A stretch of DNA of 51,257 nucleotides from Pleurotus djamor (taxonomy: Eukaryota > Basidiomycota > Agaricomycetes > Agaricales > Pleurotaceae): positions 1-51,257 of the forward strand of contig JAPEVF010000315.1 in the NCBI GenBank assembly GCA_029747585.1, read 5' to 3'. Positions 10,946 through 23,110 of the stretch are shown piece after piece; position 1 is the stretch's first letter; every line of letters begins with the position of its first letter. A program made the position numbers and the translations under genes. The notes beneath the pieces are model-generated. The model was not told the origin of the DNA and searched no databases. It saw only the letters and a program-made list of their open reading frames with translations.

Positions 10946-13341
10946 ATGGCTCGTTTCTCGCTCATCNCCCTTGTTCTGGCTGTGATTTATGCTNCCTCTA
11001 TTACCATCGCGGCCAATGATTGGAGTAAACCTTGCCTNAACGGAGAATGCTCTTACGAGATCTCCCCGGACTCTGGAGCTTCAGGCATGCTGACACTTGT
11101 GCGTTAGCAGCTCAAATATTACTCGCGGTTATAACTTGAAATCNACTCTGNNGCAATAGCACTCGCATCCTAAGGGATTGANAGATATCACACCCGCGGC
11201 NGGGTGGATCCTCCTTGATTGTGATCCCAATATCCTCAAGCAGAGTTTCCGTCTGGTCTGTCAACATGAAGAAGCCGATTCTCTGTGCANACACGTATTC
11301 GACNATTCGGGGCCTNTAAACAAGGTTGTGAGGCTGCCTGAGAGCGTANGTGACTTTCATCGTATCAACCGNCTCTTTTTCNAATTTTCGTCCGATCGGT
11401 AGTGTGGAAATGGACCTTTCGCTCGGATCGCGAGTATGGGCCCAGCCGAAGATCAAGAAATTCCTTCTCCCTTTCACCATCATCTTCGACGACGTGGAGA
11501 AAACCGGGCGACCNTATACACAATGNAGATTGACACGAATTGGGCCGCCCTGGATCGCGCAACGTATCATATCATCTTGTCTTCTCATTGGAATTTGTGT
11601 CGACTGAAGGCTTCTGCCGTATAGGTCGGGTGATGTATTCTTTGTTTTTGTCGGGGTATGTAACTCTTTTCACGTCGATACATCCCTTCACACTGACTCC
11701 TCTTGTTCCTTGCTCGCACAGTTCAACTCTCCCGGAATCGATATGAACTTGGCCAAAGTTGAATTTGACTGGGGTGATATTGACTTTTCCAAATGGGTGA
11801 ATGACGCTAAGGAAAAGCTCACCGAGACGGTGCGCAAGGGGACACAGTGGCTCGGTGCCCAGTGGGATAAAGTCAACATCGCCGCCGAAGGTAAGTTTCC
11901 TCTTTAAGCTATGAAAAGACTGACACTAGAATACTCTACTTGCCTTAGATTTGGCCTCTTTTCGATTATCCCCCCAAGTTCAAGACAGCCCAGTCAACAT
12001 CACGGGAAACCACTCGTTCGCTAAGGACATCNACATTGGATGTAATGTTGAAGCGAGCGTTGATGTGTCTTTGAAAACTCGAGGGATAGTCACGGTTAAG
12101 GCAGGCGCCGTCATCGCTGGAAACTTTTTAAGCGAGAAANTTATCGAGGAAATTGGAGTCTTTGGAGGTAACACATTAAATCCATCAACTTGGAATTGCA
12201 TTCACGGTTCATTCTACAGGATTAAGTGGGGGTGCTTCTNTTGCCTTACATTTGGGCTTGCAGATTTCCGTTCGTTCTCCCTTCTTGATCGGCTCCCTGT
12301 ACTTATTGTAGCATCTACATCAAGGGTGGCTTTGACACCAAAGAGCAGCCACTAATCAGTGATGTAGGACTACCAGGATTTAGTATCGACGGGTATGTAA
12401 GCTTTATCTCGAATTTCGCGAGGAACTCCCCATTGATTAATCACAGGGTGTTCACCATAGGGCCTTATCTATCCCTCGCAGGCCGGGTCCACGGAGAAAT
12501 GGAAGTGGATATCAGCGCNGACGTGAATTTGAATTACTCCTTCTCCGATGTCCAAGTTTGGTTTCCTCAGGACTTGCAATCGAAGGCCCTAATCGACGGC
12601 GTGTCTAATGCTAACTCAGGCATGCACCTGACTGTACAAGCAACACGGNGCTCATCATATTCCTGTAGATTTGTCGTTTTCCGCCGCAGGCAAAGCACAG
12701 GCGAGAGGTACACCCTTAGTCCTTTTAGNACAATCCTTTATTCATTGTGCAAAGGTGTTATCCAAGGAGAATTGATTCCGTCCATCAAATTCGGGATTAC
12801 AATCGCTGGTGGAAAGGCAGCCGAAGCTTCCGTGTCTCTTTCAGCGCCGATATGGTCCAGAGCTTCAGTGGAAGTAACCGCTGAAGCGAGCAGCAACTCG
12901 ACCGTCGCTCTTTTGAAGGCCCCTACGGCTGGTCGCAAGTCGAAAGTGCTTAAAAAAGCAGGAAGCCGTAACAAGTCGCCCTCAAAGCGGCCTTCTAAAA
13001 GCCACGCCTCGGCTGGAAATGGCAACCTTGCTCATGCAAAGAAGGCAGGCAGTAAGGCGAAAGCGCCCCAAAAGAAGTCTAGAGGCAAAGCCAGCAAACC
13101 CAAAGGCAGTAAGAAAGCTAAGGCTCCGAAAAACAAGAAGGCCAAGCGCACGGCCTTGTCAAGTGATATCAGTACCGAGCTGAATGCTTGCTTCTGGCTT
13201 GAGGCTGGGATAAGCTTGACGGCGTCTGCCCGTGGTTCTATTTTGAAGTATAACCTAGAAACTAAGAAGCATACTTTGATCGAAAGTCCTAGCTGGGAAC
13301 TGTTTTCAGTAGGTTATTCCACTTTCAATATCCCTATCTAA
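10946..13341 (+). CDS. Secreted DUF7223-like protein with a lysine-rich insert
   Basis: ATG 10946 opens a signal peptide (MARFSLI, LVLAVIYA), then NDWSKPCLNGECSYEI. Clear exons are 10946-11098, 11160-11345, 11403-11563, 11625-11655, 11722-11890 and 11949-12167, followed by parts up to the stop at 13341. Recognisable pieces are GWILLDCDP, VVRLPES with CGNGPFARIA, then FNSPGIDMN and IGPYLSLAGRVHGEMEVD. From memory these match a large family of secreted basidiomycete proteins of unknown role (DUF7223-like): Cys-rich start, then beta-rich repeats. Junctions around 12270-12320 and 12640-12770 could not be fixed and n bases lie nearby. Between roughly 12930 and 13150 the protein carries about 70 residues dominated by Lys, Ser, Ala and Pro, resembling a histone H1 tail. 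Confidence 0.65.
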
Positions 13342-13748
13342 AGGCTAATACATATCTCGCTAGAAATGCTGGTCGTCTGGTCAGGATGAAGACCCTCCAC
13401 AGTCTCCGACTTGGGCGAAGGATTTGCTCTCTCAGTCTAGAAGCAGTCAGGCAACGTGCCACTCTGGTAAAGCACTTCCTTCTAAGGCTCCCGGGACAGT
13501 AAAAGGGAAATTGTAAGCGTTCCTTCTGTCTAGGTACACTCTTACTTAATTAGCCAAAAAACGCAAGGCTACCTAGCTCTTAGTAGACCATCGAGGTGCG
13601 ATGGGAGAAATAGGAGATGATAGGAGTTATACTCAATTGGCTTCGGTCACGTGAGATTGACTTAATTGTGTCGCCCTGAGTGTGCAGGCTGCCTCAGAAA
13701 CTCACAAGTGGCCCACTCTCTTACTTCATGCTCCCATCATCCTCATAA
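13342..13748. other. Intergenic between secreted protein and CHFR-like gene
   Basis: Both neighbours are on the plus strand. No gene or clear core promoter element was seen. Confidence 0.4.
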
Positions 13749-15666
13749 ATGGAAGTCGAAATCCGGGACTCTCTATCAACGGCGAGCAGCAATCATATTC
13801 ACGTAGAACCCCATTCATCGCAGCAACTGTTTCCCTCGTCACTGAAGCGACGTGCTTCACCGTCGTTCGAAGGCATGGATGATAACGCCCATAGGAAACG
13901 ACCAAAGGAAGATATTGAGGAAGACGTAGTGAATGGCGCTTTAGAAGAGGCAGAGCCTGTGGTTGATGGCGCGAGTCTTGTGGACAGTCTCGTCGAGGAG
14001 CTGCAGTGTGGTTGTTGTTCCGCACTCGTCTATCGCCCAGTAATTGTCTCACCTTGTCAACACTTTTTCTGCGGAAGGTGAGTTCGATAAAGACTGAAGT
14101 GGCTTTGACTCAATCCTAATATTTCTGGGTGTCTCTAGTTGTTGTATTCAGTGGATTCGGGTAAGTCATTCGCTGGCTAATTATATCGTCGCACGCGTAT
14201 GCTCTGCGTGGCGGGTGTACCAGCGATCATGGGTGTTATGCTCGCGGTAGGCCCGGTGAACCAGAATACTGTGACGGGCTGTGTGCATCACTGCGCCCTC
14301 TTCCGCATTCTTTATCCGCGCCACTCGACATTGACTCGTACTTTCCAGAATGGAGGTACCAACTGCCCCTCGTGCCGAGGCATTTCGAACGTCGTCACAC
14401 CATTTAGAGCCTTGCAACCTATCTTGGATACGATAACGCGTGCAGCTCCTCATGTGGCGCGCACTGAACGTGAGCGGGCGCAAGCTGACGAAATATACAA
14501 AGGTGGATCCTCCATGCGAGTAAGTCTCCCCGTTATCCATAGTTGACCTGGCTCATGTGTCCACAGCTGCCCGCGCCTCGGTCTGCGTCTCCGGAACCCA
14601 ATATAAACCAAAGCACTGAATATGCCCGGCCTTGTCCACACTGCTCCCCAGATAATGCATTTGGTTGGTCATGCCCTGCGCCCATCGCAGACCCAAACAT
14701 AGATGTTGACCACGCATGGCCTCTCGAAGACGGACTTCCTCCAGGGCATCAACACTGTGGTAATTGGTAAATTCGTCTCGTAAGCTCAGCATTTGTTACG
14801 TTCTCACCACTGAAACTTTAGTGAGAACCTTCTCGCGCTGCAAGCTCCTTCGACTACAAAATGTGACTTCTGTCAGGTTTATTTCTGTGGAATTGAAGTA
14901 CAGGGTCGTTGCGTAGCGGCGACTCTCCTCAATCAATCCCCTCATGGCATGTCAGATGTTGGGGATCTCGTGCAATCCGCGGACGTTTATGACTGCTTTG
15001 ATGGCAATACTGTGGAGGTCGAGATTATGCTTGATTATCTCACAGCACAAGGCATAACACCTCGTTACATCTATCGAGAGGTGCGTCTTCTCAATTTTAC
15101 CCAGCTTTCGGCTCTCTTAGGTCTAATATACCTCAATTAGATCATCACCCACCTCCAATCCCAACCAGGTGGTTTCCGACCACTTATCGACCTCGACCTC
15201 TTTGTCGACAACCACAGTGTCGCCCCAGGTACTGATCCAGACCCCGATGCTCCAAGGAATCGGATCTGTCGCCTTTGCGCAGCAGAAGTTCTACTTTGGG
15301 GCTTGCGAGACTGGTGGGTCCGAGAACGCCAGAAGGGGTTCCTAGAGGAGAATGTTATGAGTCGCAAGGATTGCTCAGACGGTCCTTCTTGTTCTCGACA
15401 AAAGGATTTAGGTACGTCTCCTTACCCCTTTTGGTCCCATTTGTCTAAACACTCTCGTCTTATAGCCCATGCACGCGAATGTAATTATATTCCCTTCTTG
15501 TTTGTGTCGCCTAACGTGGCTAATCACTCTTTCGCATCATGCAGTCAATCATATATTTGCCCCTCCGCAACCGATACCGTCCACATCTTCTGCGGATAAT
15601 ACGGTGGCTTCAGATCCTGCCCAACCACCAGTACCCCCTGTCGACGTCGCGGCCACTCCTGCGTAG
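13749..15666 (+). CDS. CHFR-like RING E3 ubiquitin ligase with PBZ-type zinc finger
   Basis: Eight exons (13749-14077, 14139-14160, 14349-14519, 14567-14766, 14822-15080, 15141-15411, 15466-15480, 15545-15666) give 462 residues in a closed frame. Residues about 90-140 form a RING finger (LQCGCCSALVYRPVIVSPC, HFFCG, CIQWI, CPSCRG). The middle is the cysteine-rich region of CHFR, with CPHCS, CDFCQVYFCG and CRLCAAEVLLWGLRDWW. Near the C-terminus is C-x5-C-x7-H-x5-H (KDCSDGPSC, then AHAREFNH), matching the poly-ADP-ribose-binding PBZ finger of CHFR. That finger is assembled from three exons, one only 15 nt long. The animal FHA domain is missing; its place is taken by about 90 disordered residues. 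CHFR acts at an antephase checkpoint; the role in this fungus is inferred. Confidence 0.85.
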
Positions 15667-15940
15667 GAATAGACGCATCTGCCCAATCTATACCTGATGT
15701 GCTTTTACTCCATTTCTTGCCAATAGTTCCCCATCCTATTATGAATCAACAGTAGATTACAGGTCCAGAGCAGACAGACTGTGAATGAAATGAAGACAAC
15801 CCATATTGGCCGGTAGTAAGACAACAAAGAGAGGTAGGGGGAGCGGTGATATACTAACTGTACACTATATATCCATAAAGACTAAATATAAACTAGACCA
15901 TTCCAGCGATAAATGAGTAATAAAATGAAGCAACCACCAA
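15667..15940. other. Convergent 3' region
   Basis: Short AT-rich spacer between the 3' ends of the CHFR-like gene and the kelch-BTB gene. No gene seen. Confidence 0.5.
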
Positions 15941-18900
15941 TCACATAACTAGTCCTGATAACCCACCGAAGATAGCAGCTTGGTCAGTATTCCGCGACTT
16001 GCTGCTATCAATGGATTTTTTGTCCTCGTTTTCGGCTCTCTTCTTGTTCTTCTCGCTCAATTCCTGAGCAAGTCGTTCAACTCTAGCTTTCGCCTCAGCT
16101 TTCTTCCTCTTCTTCTCTTCGGCCTTCATTTGCTTGGGGTCAAAACCACTAGAGAAAGCTGAGAAATCGGGCTGGGATTTAGTTGATTTGATGGTGCGAG
16201 AGGTTTTAGTGCTGGTGTTAGACATGAACCGCATAAGAGGGTTGCCTATCCGTGGACTGGGAGCAGGAGTGAGGGATTGTTTGGGCGATGTAGGCGGAGA
16301 TCTCGGTATGGGAGGATCTGAGATAGAGGTAGGGGGCGACCTGATAGGGGGAGTGGAAGGAGGGGGAGATGTGTCAGTTTCTTGCCATTCGATGTTAGAT
16401 TTCTTCTTCGGCCATTCGGGGACAGTCGAGTTCTTTGGAGGAGAGACTCGAATGGAAGTAGGGCTGTTCGGCACTTCCATAGCGATATTATACACGATTT
16501 CTTGATCTTCACGGAATTGTTCTTCGATGATGTTCAATTGCTTCAATGAAGGAGAGTCCATCGGTAGAGGATGATGTATTGGAGTGCGAGGGGAATGGTA
16601 AGGTTGAGAGCGAGAGGCACTAGCTAAAGAGCTCATTGAGGTGGAGGAAGAGAGAGGTGGGACATCGCTATCCGCCGATCGAGACGTCGTAGGACGCGAA
16701 CGGGCGATAGGAAGATGGAAAGGAATGTAAGATCCAGCGGAACGAGAATACCGCGGCGAATCATATTCGTCTGCGTCAGAATCGTAGTAGAGGGAAGAAA
16801 CGCGCGACGAGGTAGACGTGGGTGAACCAAAGGTTTCGGATATTGGAGTGAGGTAATTCGCGTCCTGCCGATGTTCATCTTCATCAAAGCGATCATAGAA
16901 TAACTCCACGAGTTCGTCCAGATTGTGATCGAGGCTGGGCAGGACGTCTTCAGGTTCGTCTAGTTGAGTGTGGTGCTCGTCCATGGGATGGTTCGTGTCA
17001 TCCATCAGGGTAGGCGATAGAAGCTCCGCGACCGCCGAAATTTCAAAATCGGTATTCGTAGAGAGAACGCTGACCCTTCTTGATAACATCGATGGCGTTG
17101 TAACCCTCAATCCAGAAGGTCCACCAGGTGTTGATCGGGTGGAGAGTTGCGCGTGTGAGGTGCCCGTGGTTCGATCGTGAAGATTTACGTCTGTTAATAG
17201 AAAGAAAGATATGATCGCATCGCGTACATAGAAGGAGAAAGATATATGCAAAAATAGGGATGGGGAGGAGATGAAGTTTATACATAACCATACGTACTCG
17301 GATTGAGGGCATAGTCTCGTCCTCCGCTTGGGCCGTGGTCTCCCTGAGGACCACGCCAGACTGCGTCAGAAGTGCCTCTTGGACGAGTTGCGAATGCACT
17401 TGGGTCTCTAGCACCACCGTCTAACCTACCTCCGCCTCCACTACCGTTAGATCCGGGGGGACGGCCATCGCCTGAGCCTTTGTCTCCTTTCGAACGCCCG
17501 GGGCGCTTCTGACTGTACGACATGACGGTCTTGAGCGCTCTAAGAAAGATGGATCACGTCAGAAAGACTCAACGACACGCAATATAACGCACCTGATCTG
17601 GAGGCTGCGACAGCTACAGAGTGTGGCGACCTCGTAGACCCCAACAGAAGTGGAGTTCGATAGAGCTTTGTGCATAGCATGTTTGACGAGACTTTGGAGA
17701 TGTGGGATGTCGTAAGTAGTGGACAGCACGAGGAGTTGACTGAGTACGGCAGGTGCATGTTGAAGAGGGGTGAGCAGCGTCATCGAGTAGAAGTACTGAA
17801 GGAGAGCCAGTGTGATAGGATATGGCTCGGAGAGGAGGAACGACCTAGGTGTCAGCCTAGGATCAGGTCGAGCGTCGCCCTTGGCTCCTTTTCCAGGCAG
17901 CTCTGGTAATGCGACGTGCATGGCAGAGTTGGGCAAACTCCTCGCGGTGCTTGCCGCCAACTGAGTGAACTTGACTCGTTGCTCCTTGAACCAAGGCCAT
18001 CTCTCCTCCAGAATCTTCCTTGAACAAGGAATTTTCCTCCCATCATCACAGACAATCTCGAAGTCAGTGATGACTTTCTCCTCGAGAGCGGCCAATCCCA
18101 GTTCTTGCGAAGCTACGTCTAGCTTGAGCGTGGGAGGTTGATAGATACCAAACGCCTCCAAGTCCACGACGGCTACGTGGTCCCAGCTCAGCAGGCGTCG
18201 ATTGTAGTCATCAACCAGGTTCCCTTCTTTGTTACCAAAGATGAGGAACTTGTTCGCATCTGTCCATAGGCAACCGCGGAACCACGATCCCGTGGAAACC
18301 GCACTGCCTGGATCAATACGAGTCCATGTCATGTTCAAGAGGTCGAGAGCCCATATGGAGAAAGACTGATACGTGTGGGCGAGATAAGTACCGGCTATGA
18401 TGAGGTGAGTGCCAAGGATGGCTCCGGTGGGAAAGCGGAGACCGGGAGGGAAAGAGGACCCGGACATGGAAGCAGAACGGTCTTGGATTGTGAAATCGGC
18501 ATCAGGTAATGGGTAGATAACCTCAAGTTCTCTCTTGACGTCGGTAAACTAGTTCATACAGGGTGAGAGGATTTACTTCCAAAGAGAACCGAATAGGACG
18601 TACGTTATAGTTGCTGTAAAGATAGATGTTACTAGGAAAGTCGTCCGTAGGTTGCGCAGAGTAGGGAAGGTGGACTAGATTCTCGGAAGCAGTAAACTCC
18701 GTAGATGAANGGGGGGACCTGATCGACCTTGAACCGCGTGCCAGGTGGTCCAAGGGGCGTTGGGGGTTGCTCAGCTCGCAGTTCTTCTTGGGGTAAGCGA
18801 ACGGCGAGAGTGGAGGCGACGGCAACGCTACGGTAGGTTCCACAGTGGCGTGGATAATCGCGTCGATGGATCCATGTGCGTGTAACGAGATCGTACACGC

Positions 18901-19574
18901 ACACGTCGTCCAGCCAGACATTGAAAAAGTCTTGGCCTCCGATAATGAATAAGCGGTTTGATGTGACAGAGGATAGATGAGCGTAGCGTGCGCGGGGAAC
19001 GAGTGAATCATTCGTTGTGTCATTGTTGTTAGATACTGAAGACGGTAACCAGCGACGCGTCGTAATATCGAAGAACCGAACGTCGTTGAGGACACACAGA
19101 TCGTCGGGATTGGGGGAATCGAATCTGTTGCTCATCCCACCGAATATGATGAGTTGGTTATTCCCTGGGCCATACGATTAGCTCAAGAAGCCTATTTGAA
19201 GATAATCACGTACAAGTATCGGCACTGTGGAAGTAGCGGGCCCGAGGGACGTCGTCCTCTGGGTTGGGCGGTATCCTCTCCCATCTGAAGGTTTCCAAGT
19301 CGAAAACATACATGTCGGAAACCATTCTGCGCTCGGTGACCAGCCTTCCTCCCTGTTCAACATCCGTGAATGACCCTTGACCAGAGCAGCCTCAACCAAG
19401 GACGTACGAATAGATACATCTTCGACCCGACCACGGTCGTCGATGCGCCCTGAAAGTCGGAGTCGGTGAGCTGTTCTAGTCACAGACAAGACCATGACAT
19501 ACGACAAGTTTTGCAGGTACATCGCCTGTTGTCTTGCGGCAAAAGGTGGTGAGGTCAGAGATGGAATGAAGCAT
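15941..19574 (-). CDS. Kelch-repeat plus BTB protein, Ral2-like
   Basis: Seven exons on the minus strand (19574-19503, 19449-19408, 19352-19214, 19164-18604, 18548-17593, 17539-17298, 17190-15941) splice to 1086 residues once the n at 18710, beside a G run, is dropped. N-terminal kelch blades are clear: GASTTVVGSKMYLFGGR, MYVFDLETFRWERI, NNQLIIFGGM, RLFIIGGQDF. A BTB-type region follows (VTDFEIVCDDGRKIPCSRK, then ALLQYFYSM, LLVLSTTYDIPHLQ). The last 500 residues are disordered, Ser/Pro-rich, and end in a Lys/Glu coiled coil. Kelch followed by BTB is the plan of fission-yeast Ral2 and animal LZTR1, regulators of Ras; this assignment is tentative. Codons before ATG 19574 remain open (FYPFAHEPPSPPRSPSSS), so the true start may lie in an unseen upstream exon. 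Confidence 0.75.
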
Positions 19575-20482
19575 GGCTAGTGCCAAGCTCGAAGAGGGGG
19601 AACGAGGAGGAGATGGAGGTTCGTGAGCAAAAGGGTAAAATGGACTTAAATCATATCAAATTTTGACCTGTCGCACGGCCCTGAGCTCTATCAACTCCCT
19701 GTCAACGCCCACGTTGGACCGTATCCCCACCTATCTCAGTAGGTATCTTACACATATGATTTTCCAGAGTTGTATCTCCCACTTCTCATCTTATTTCCCC
19801 AGGATTTACACGCCTAGAAGTTGTGGCGGGAAAACATTCTTCATGATACGTAAAAGTGCGCTAGCAGCTTAAAGCACCAACTAGAGTGAATGTGTTCTAC
19901 GAGCTACTCTATTGCTTACTTAGGACCTCTCTGGTGTGGCTTGGTCTCACTGGGGAGACCAGAACAGGCACGAGCGTCAGCTCGACAAGTCAACGGCCCT
20001 AGCAATGCAACCAGTATCACATTCTTAAACATACAAATTGCTTCCGACGGCATTGCATGGACGTGGGTTCACGAGGGAACTCTGAGGTGTATGTTCAGCG
20101 CACTCCACAGTTCGCGAAGAACATCCTTCTGATAGTGTTCGCTCACCTGGATCATATCAGTGCGTTTCTCAGGTATCCATCATCCCGGTCTTCTGCCAGT
20201 AAGCTCACTGATGTGATACATCAGATATTCCGTCGATGTACGCACCCGCAGCGATGGATACCTTGTTGAGGACGGCCTCCGCGGAAGCGACTCATGTATC
20301 CGGGCTACTCGGAACAAAACTGGTCAGTCCCTCTTGGGAAAGTCGATGGGAAAGAACAACGGACATATCGAGACTGGGGCTCAACCTTGATAATGTGAGC
20401 CACTACAACCGCGCATCCCTAGAGCAGTATAATTACAGAAGTGACAGATGATGATGTACTATCAGAATGTCCGATGCTATCA
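19575..20482. other. Intergenic, no gene seen
   Basis: About 900 bp between two minus-strand genes. It should hold the 3' end of the PNPO gene and the promoter, perhaps a first exon, of the kelch-BTB gene. Frames of 60-80 codons here show no family features. Confidence 0.4.
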
Positions 20483-21288
20483 CTAGGGAGCTAGCCTCTC
20501 AACCTTCCACTCTGACGCCTCGCCATCACTTTCATCCCGACGATAAACCACCCGATCGTGCAGCCTTGACGGTTTCCCACTCCAAAATTCCACCTCGCTG
20601 AAAAAAGGTGAGAACCTAGCCGTCCGTTGGAAGGCGAAGAAAGACTCACAATGGAACCACTCGCCAACCGCCCCAGAACCCAGGGGTTGGGACCTCTCCT
20701 CCGAACCGTTGCTTCACTTTTTCCAACCTGGCAAGCACTTCACCCTCTCCAACGACGCTGCTCTGATGGCTTGCCCATGCGCCAAGCTGACTACCTACTG
20801 GCCGCGTGTGGAAGTAGGCTTCGCTCTCCTCCCGACTAACCTTTTCTACTTTCCCGATAANCCCTCACCGACCGATGCACTTCTCTCCAATAGAACGCCA
20901 AGGAAGCATACGGGTTTGCTTCTAGTTCCTTTGACTTGCGCGATGTGTAGTTCGTGTAAAATACAAACCCCTTTGAGTCGATCTCTTTGAATAAGACGAA
21001 GCGGGATGAAGGAATGCCTCTTGGCGTGGATGTCGAGAGACACATCGCTTCTGGCTCTGGCACTTTCTTCCCCTCGACAACTTCGGTGAACCACTCTTTA
21101 AACTGATCTAGAGGAGACGGGCGGACGGTCGATGGAGTTAGGACGTCCGATGACTGGTATTGTTGATGTGGGAGAACATGTATCTTATCGGGTGACGGTT
21201 TGGCGATATGATAGTCCATTGATGAACGAGGGAGTCGATACGAGGATGACTGAGCCAAAATGCGATTTCGGAGGAGCGAACGGAACAT
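20483..21288 (-). CDS. pdx3: Pyridoxamine 5'-phosphate oxidase
   Basis: Two exons (21288-20650 and 20597-20483) give 250 residues when the n at 20861 is treated as an extra base; otherwise the frame breaks inside a conserved block. FMN-binding and catalytic phrases are present: [46 protein letters not shown], then [19 protein letters not shown] and QLGAWAS. The C-terminus [12 protein letters not shown] has the RLHDR motif of the family. The enzyme oxidises pyridoxine and pyridoxamine phosphates to pyridoxal 5'-phosphate using FMN and oxygen. The N-terminus ([18 protein letters not shown]) could act as a mitochondrial signal. The intron is 52 nt. Confidence 0.93.
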
Positions 21289-21391
21289 GCGAAGGGCCTA
21301 GAAAGCCAATCGCCGATAATACGGGACAGGGGATAAACACAGGAGCTCCAGGTGAACTTTGCACATTATTTTCAGGTTTACAGACGGTTAG

Positions 21392-22719
21392 CTACTTTGT
21401 ATACTCTCCTTTAGCTGCCTGAGAGCAAGCCTTCGCTCTAACTTCGAATGCAGCTTTAGCACCAGCTTCATCTCCTGCAACCCATCGAGTCATCGCTTCT
21501 CCCTGAAGTCCGCGACCGAAGGAGAAGGACAACGGCGGCAATCGTTTCACACTCGAGGCTTCCGGGCTGTCAAGGACAGCTTTGTTTACAGCGTTGAGGT
21601 AGGATGTTGATTGTTCGTCAGTTAAGCCACCTGAATTGATATGAGTGGCTGCCATTCCAAAGGACTTTGGACATGCCTGATAGAAAAACTACCCCTGGAA
21701 CAGCTACGGGCACGGAGCGACTGAGTGCGGATAAAGTGGCTTTGGCTATGTCTTCGGGAGCAGTTGATGCGCGAGATGGATGCTTGAGACCAGCTTGAGG
21801 GAAGGAGGGCTTGATCAATGTCCCTACCCATACATGCTTCCATCAACCAACTTTCATGTTCATCAGTTCTGGGGAGCAATCCAACATTACCTTCTATCAA
21901 AACGCCGTGGGCAACGCATCGTGCGTATATAGCGCTGATGATCTTCTCGTGTACCTCCTTGCTCCTCTGAAGATCAGCATCTCCCGAGAAGTCCACATCT
22001 GGTTCGACGATGGGTACCAGTCCTGCTTGCTGACTGACAGCGGCGAATCTAGCCAAGGTTTCTGCTTGAGCGTCGATGGCAAGCTGTGTGGGCAGGGCAC
22101 CTGAAGCTAGACTAGTGCAAGAGAACCCTGTGCGAAATTTGGAGAAACGTGCACCGTCGATGTAGGCTGCCTGCATTCTTGGGAAGAGATTGTCAAGACC
22201 GTCGGTTATGGGCTCTTCTGGAGATGTGGGAAGGGGATACTCCTCCCCGTTTGCACGTATCCCTGGGATAATCCCTCTGTTAGCTAACACAGGCGCAAGC
22301 TGGAAAGCATGCAAAGTCTCTGGGTAAAGAATCACTCCAGAGATATATTCTGTGTGATTGGACGGTGATTCAGTCCGAGCATTTGATGCTGTGATGCGCA
22401 AACCTCACCAACAGGAATGGTTTCATACAAGCATTCCCTCCATCGTCTTCTCCGTTCTCGTTTCTCTTCATCACTTCTGTCTTTGTCATTCTGAACGGCC
22501 GCTCCGCCAGCGGCGATCAACCTGGCTTCAATGACAGACGGATCTTCATCAGTCGCATAGATGCCTTTTCCTCTGGGAGTGACAAGGCGTCTAGCAATCT
22601 CTACTAAAGACTCAACGGCTGACAGATGCGATCAGGTGTATGGGCGTTGCATCAGCTATGCCACCTCGAATTCTGCGTGCCACTATACCTTGGGAGGAAG
22701 GGAAGTCCGGGGTTGTCAT
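21392..22719 (-). CDS. Fructose-bisphosphate aldolase, class I
   Basis: Five exons on the minus strand (22719-22689, 22618-22409, 22349-21891, 21823-21677, 21630-21392) give 361 residues, the usual size for the family. Diagnostic phrases are TPRGKGIYATDEDPS near the N-terminus, SGVILYPETL, GLVPIVEPDV (catalytic Glu) and LIEGTLIKPSF, whose Lys forms the Schiff base with dihydroxyacetone phosphate. VFLSGGLTDEQ, then LSFSFGRGLQ and the C-terminal GEYTK complete it. The class I signature is assembled across the third intron. The fourth intron (21676-21631) starts with GC instead of GT. The enzyme cleaves fructose 1,6-bisphosphate in glycolysis without metal. Most studied fungi use the class II, metal-dependent enzyme. 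Confidence 0.93.
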
Positions 22720-22720
22720 T

Positions 22721-23110
22721 TCAAATGAGATGGGGGACGGAGAATGGGCCTCGCTTCATTCCTGGAGACGTAGCTTTAAGAAGCTGGTCCCGTAGTACGT
22801 TTTGGAGTTCAGTGGGAAAGTCAGCAAACTCGACGTCGACTTCTTTGGCTAAGGCTAGCGTCTCCTAATTTTCATTAGGAGTCAGTTGTGAACTAGCGAC
22901 CGCCGTTGGCGCTTAGGTACCTTGCTTGCGGCGGTGTGACACTATTGAAGTTGAGGTTGAAAAGTAGGATGTCAATATACTTACGTACATGTTTGCTCTT
23001 CTACACTTGGGTAATATGCACCTCGCCTCCCAACCTACGGTTGGTCGGGCTTGGTTTGATGTCAGATGTGATGTCCAAATGTGGCTGAGGTCTAGACCTT
23101 CCTGCGGCAC
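22721..23110 (-). other. Unresolved coding-like stretch upstream of the aldolase
   Basis: On the minus strand an exon-like frame from about 22866 reads ETLALAKEVDVEFADFPTEL and continues to PFSVPHLI, with a stop at 22723-22721, one base before the aldolase ATG. Candidate splice sites upstream (donor near 22920, acceptor near 22867) allow several joins, none preferred. It may be the 3' end of a decayed or poorly assembled gene, or a chance frame in the aldolase leader. No family was recognised. Confidence 0.25.

Noticed and set aside
15941..17523. Separate gene starting MSYSQKRPGRSKGDKG
   Set aside because: That Met lies inside an exon of the kelch-BTB gene. A phase-2 junction joins SLQIR to ALKTVMSYSQK, so it is the C-terminal part of the same protein.
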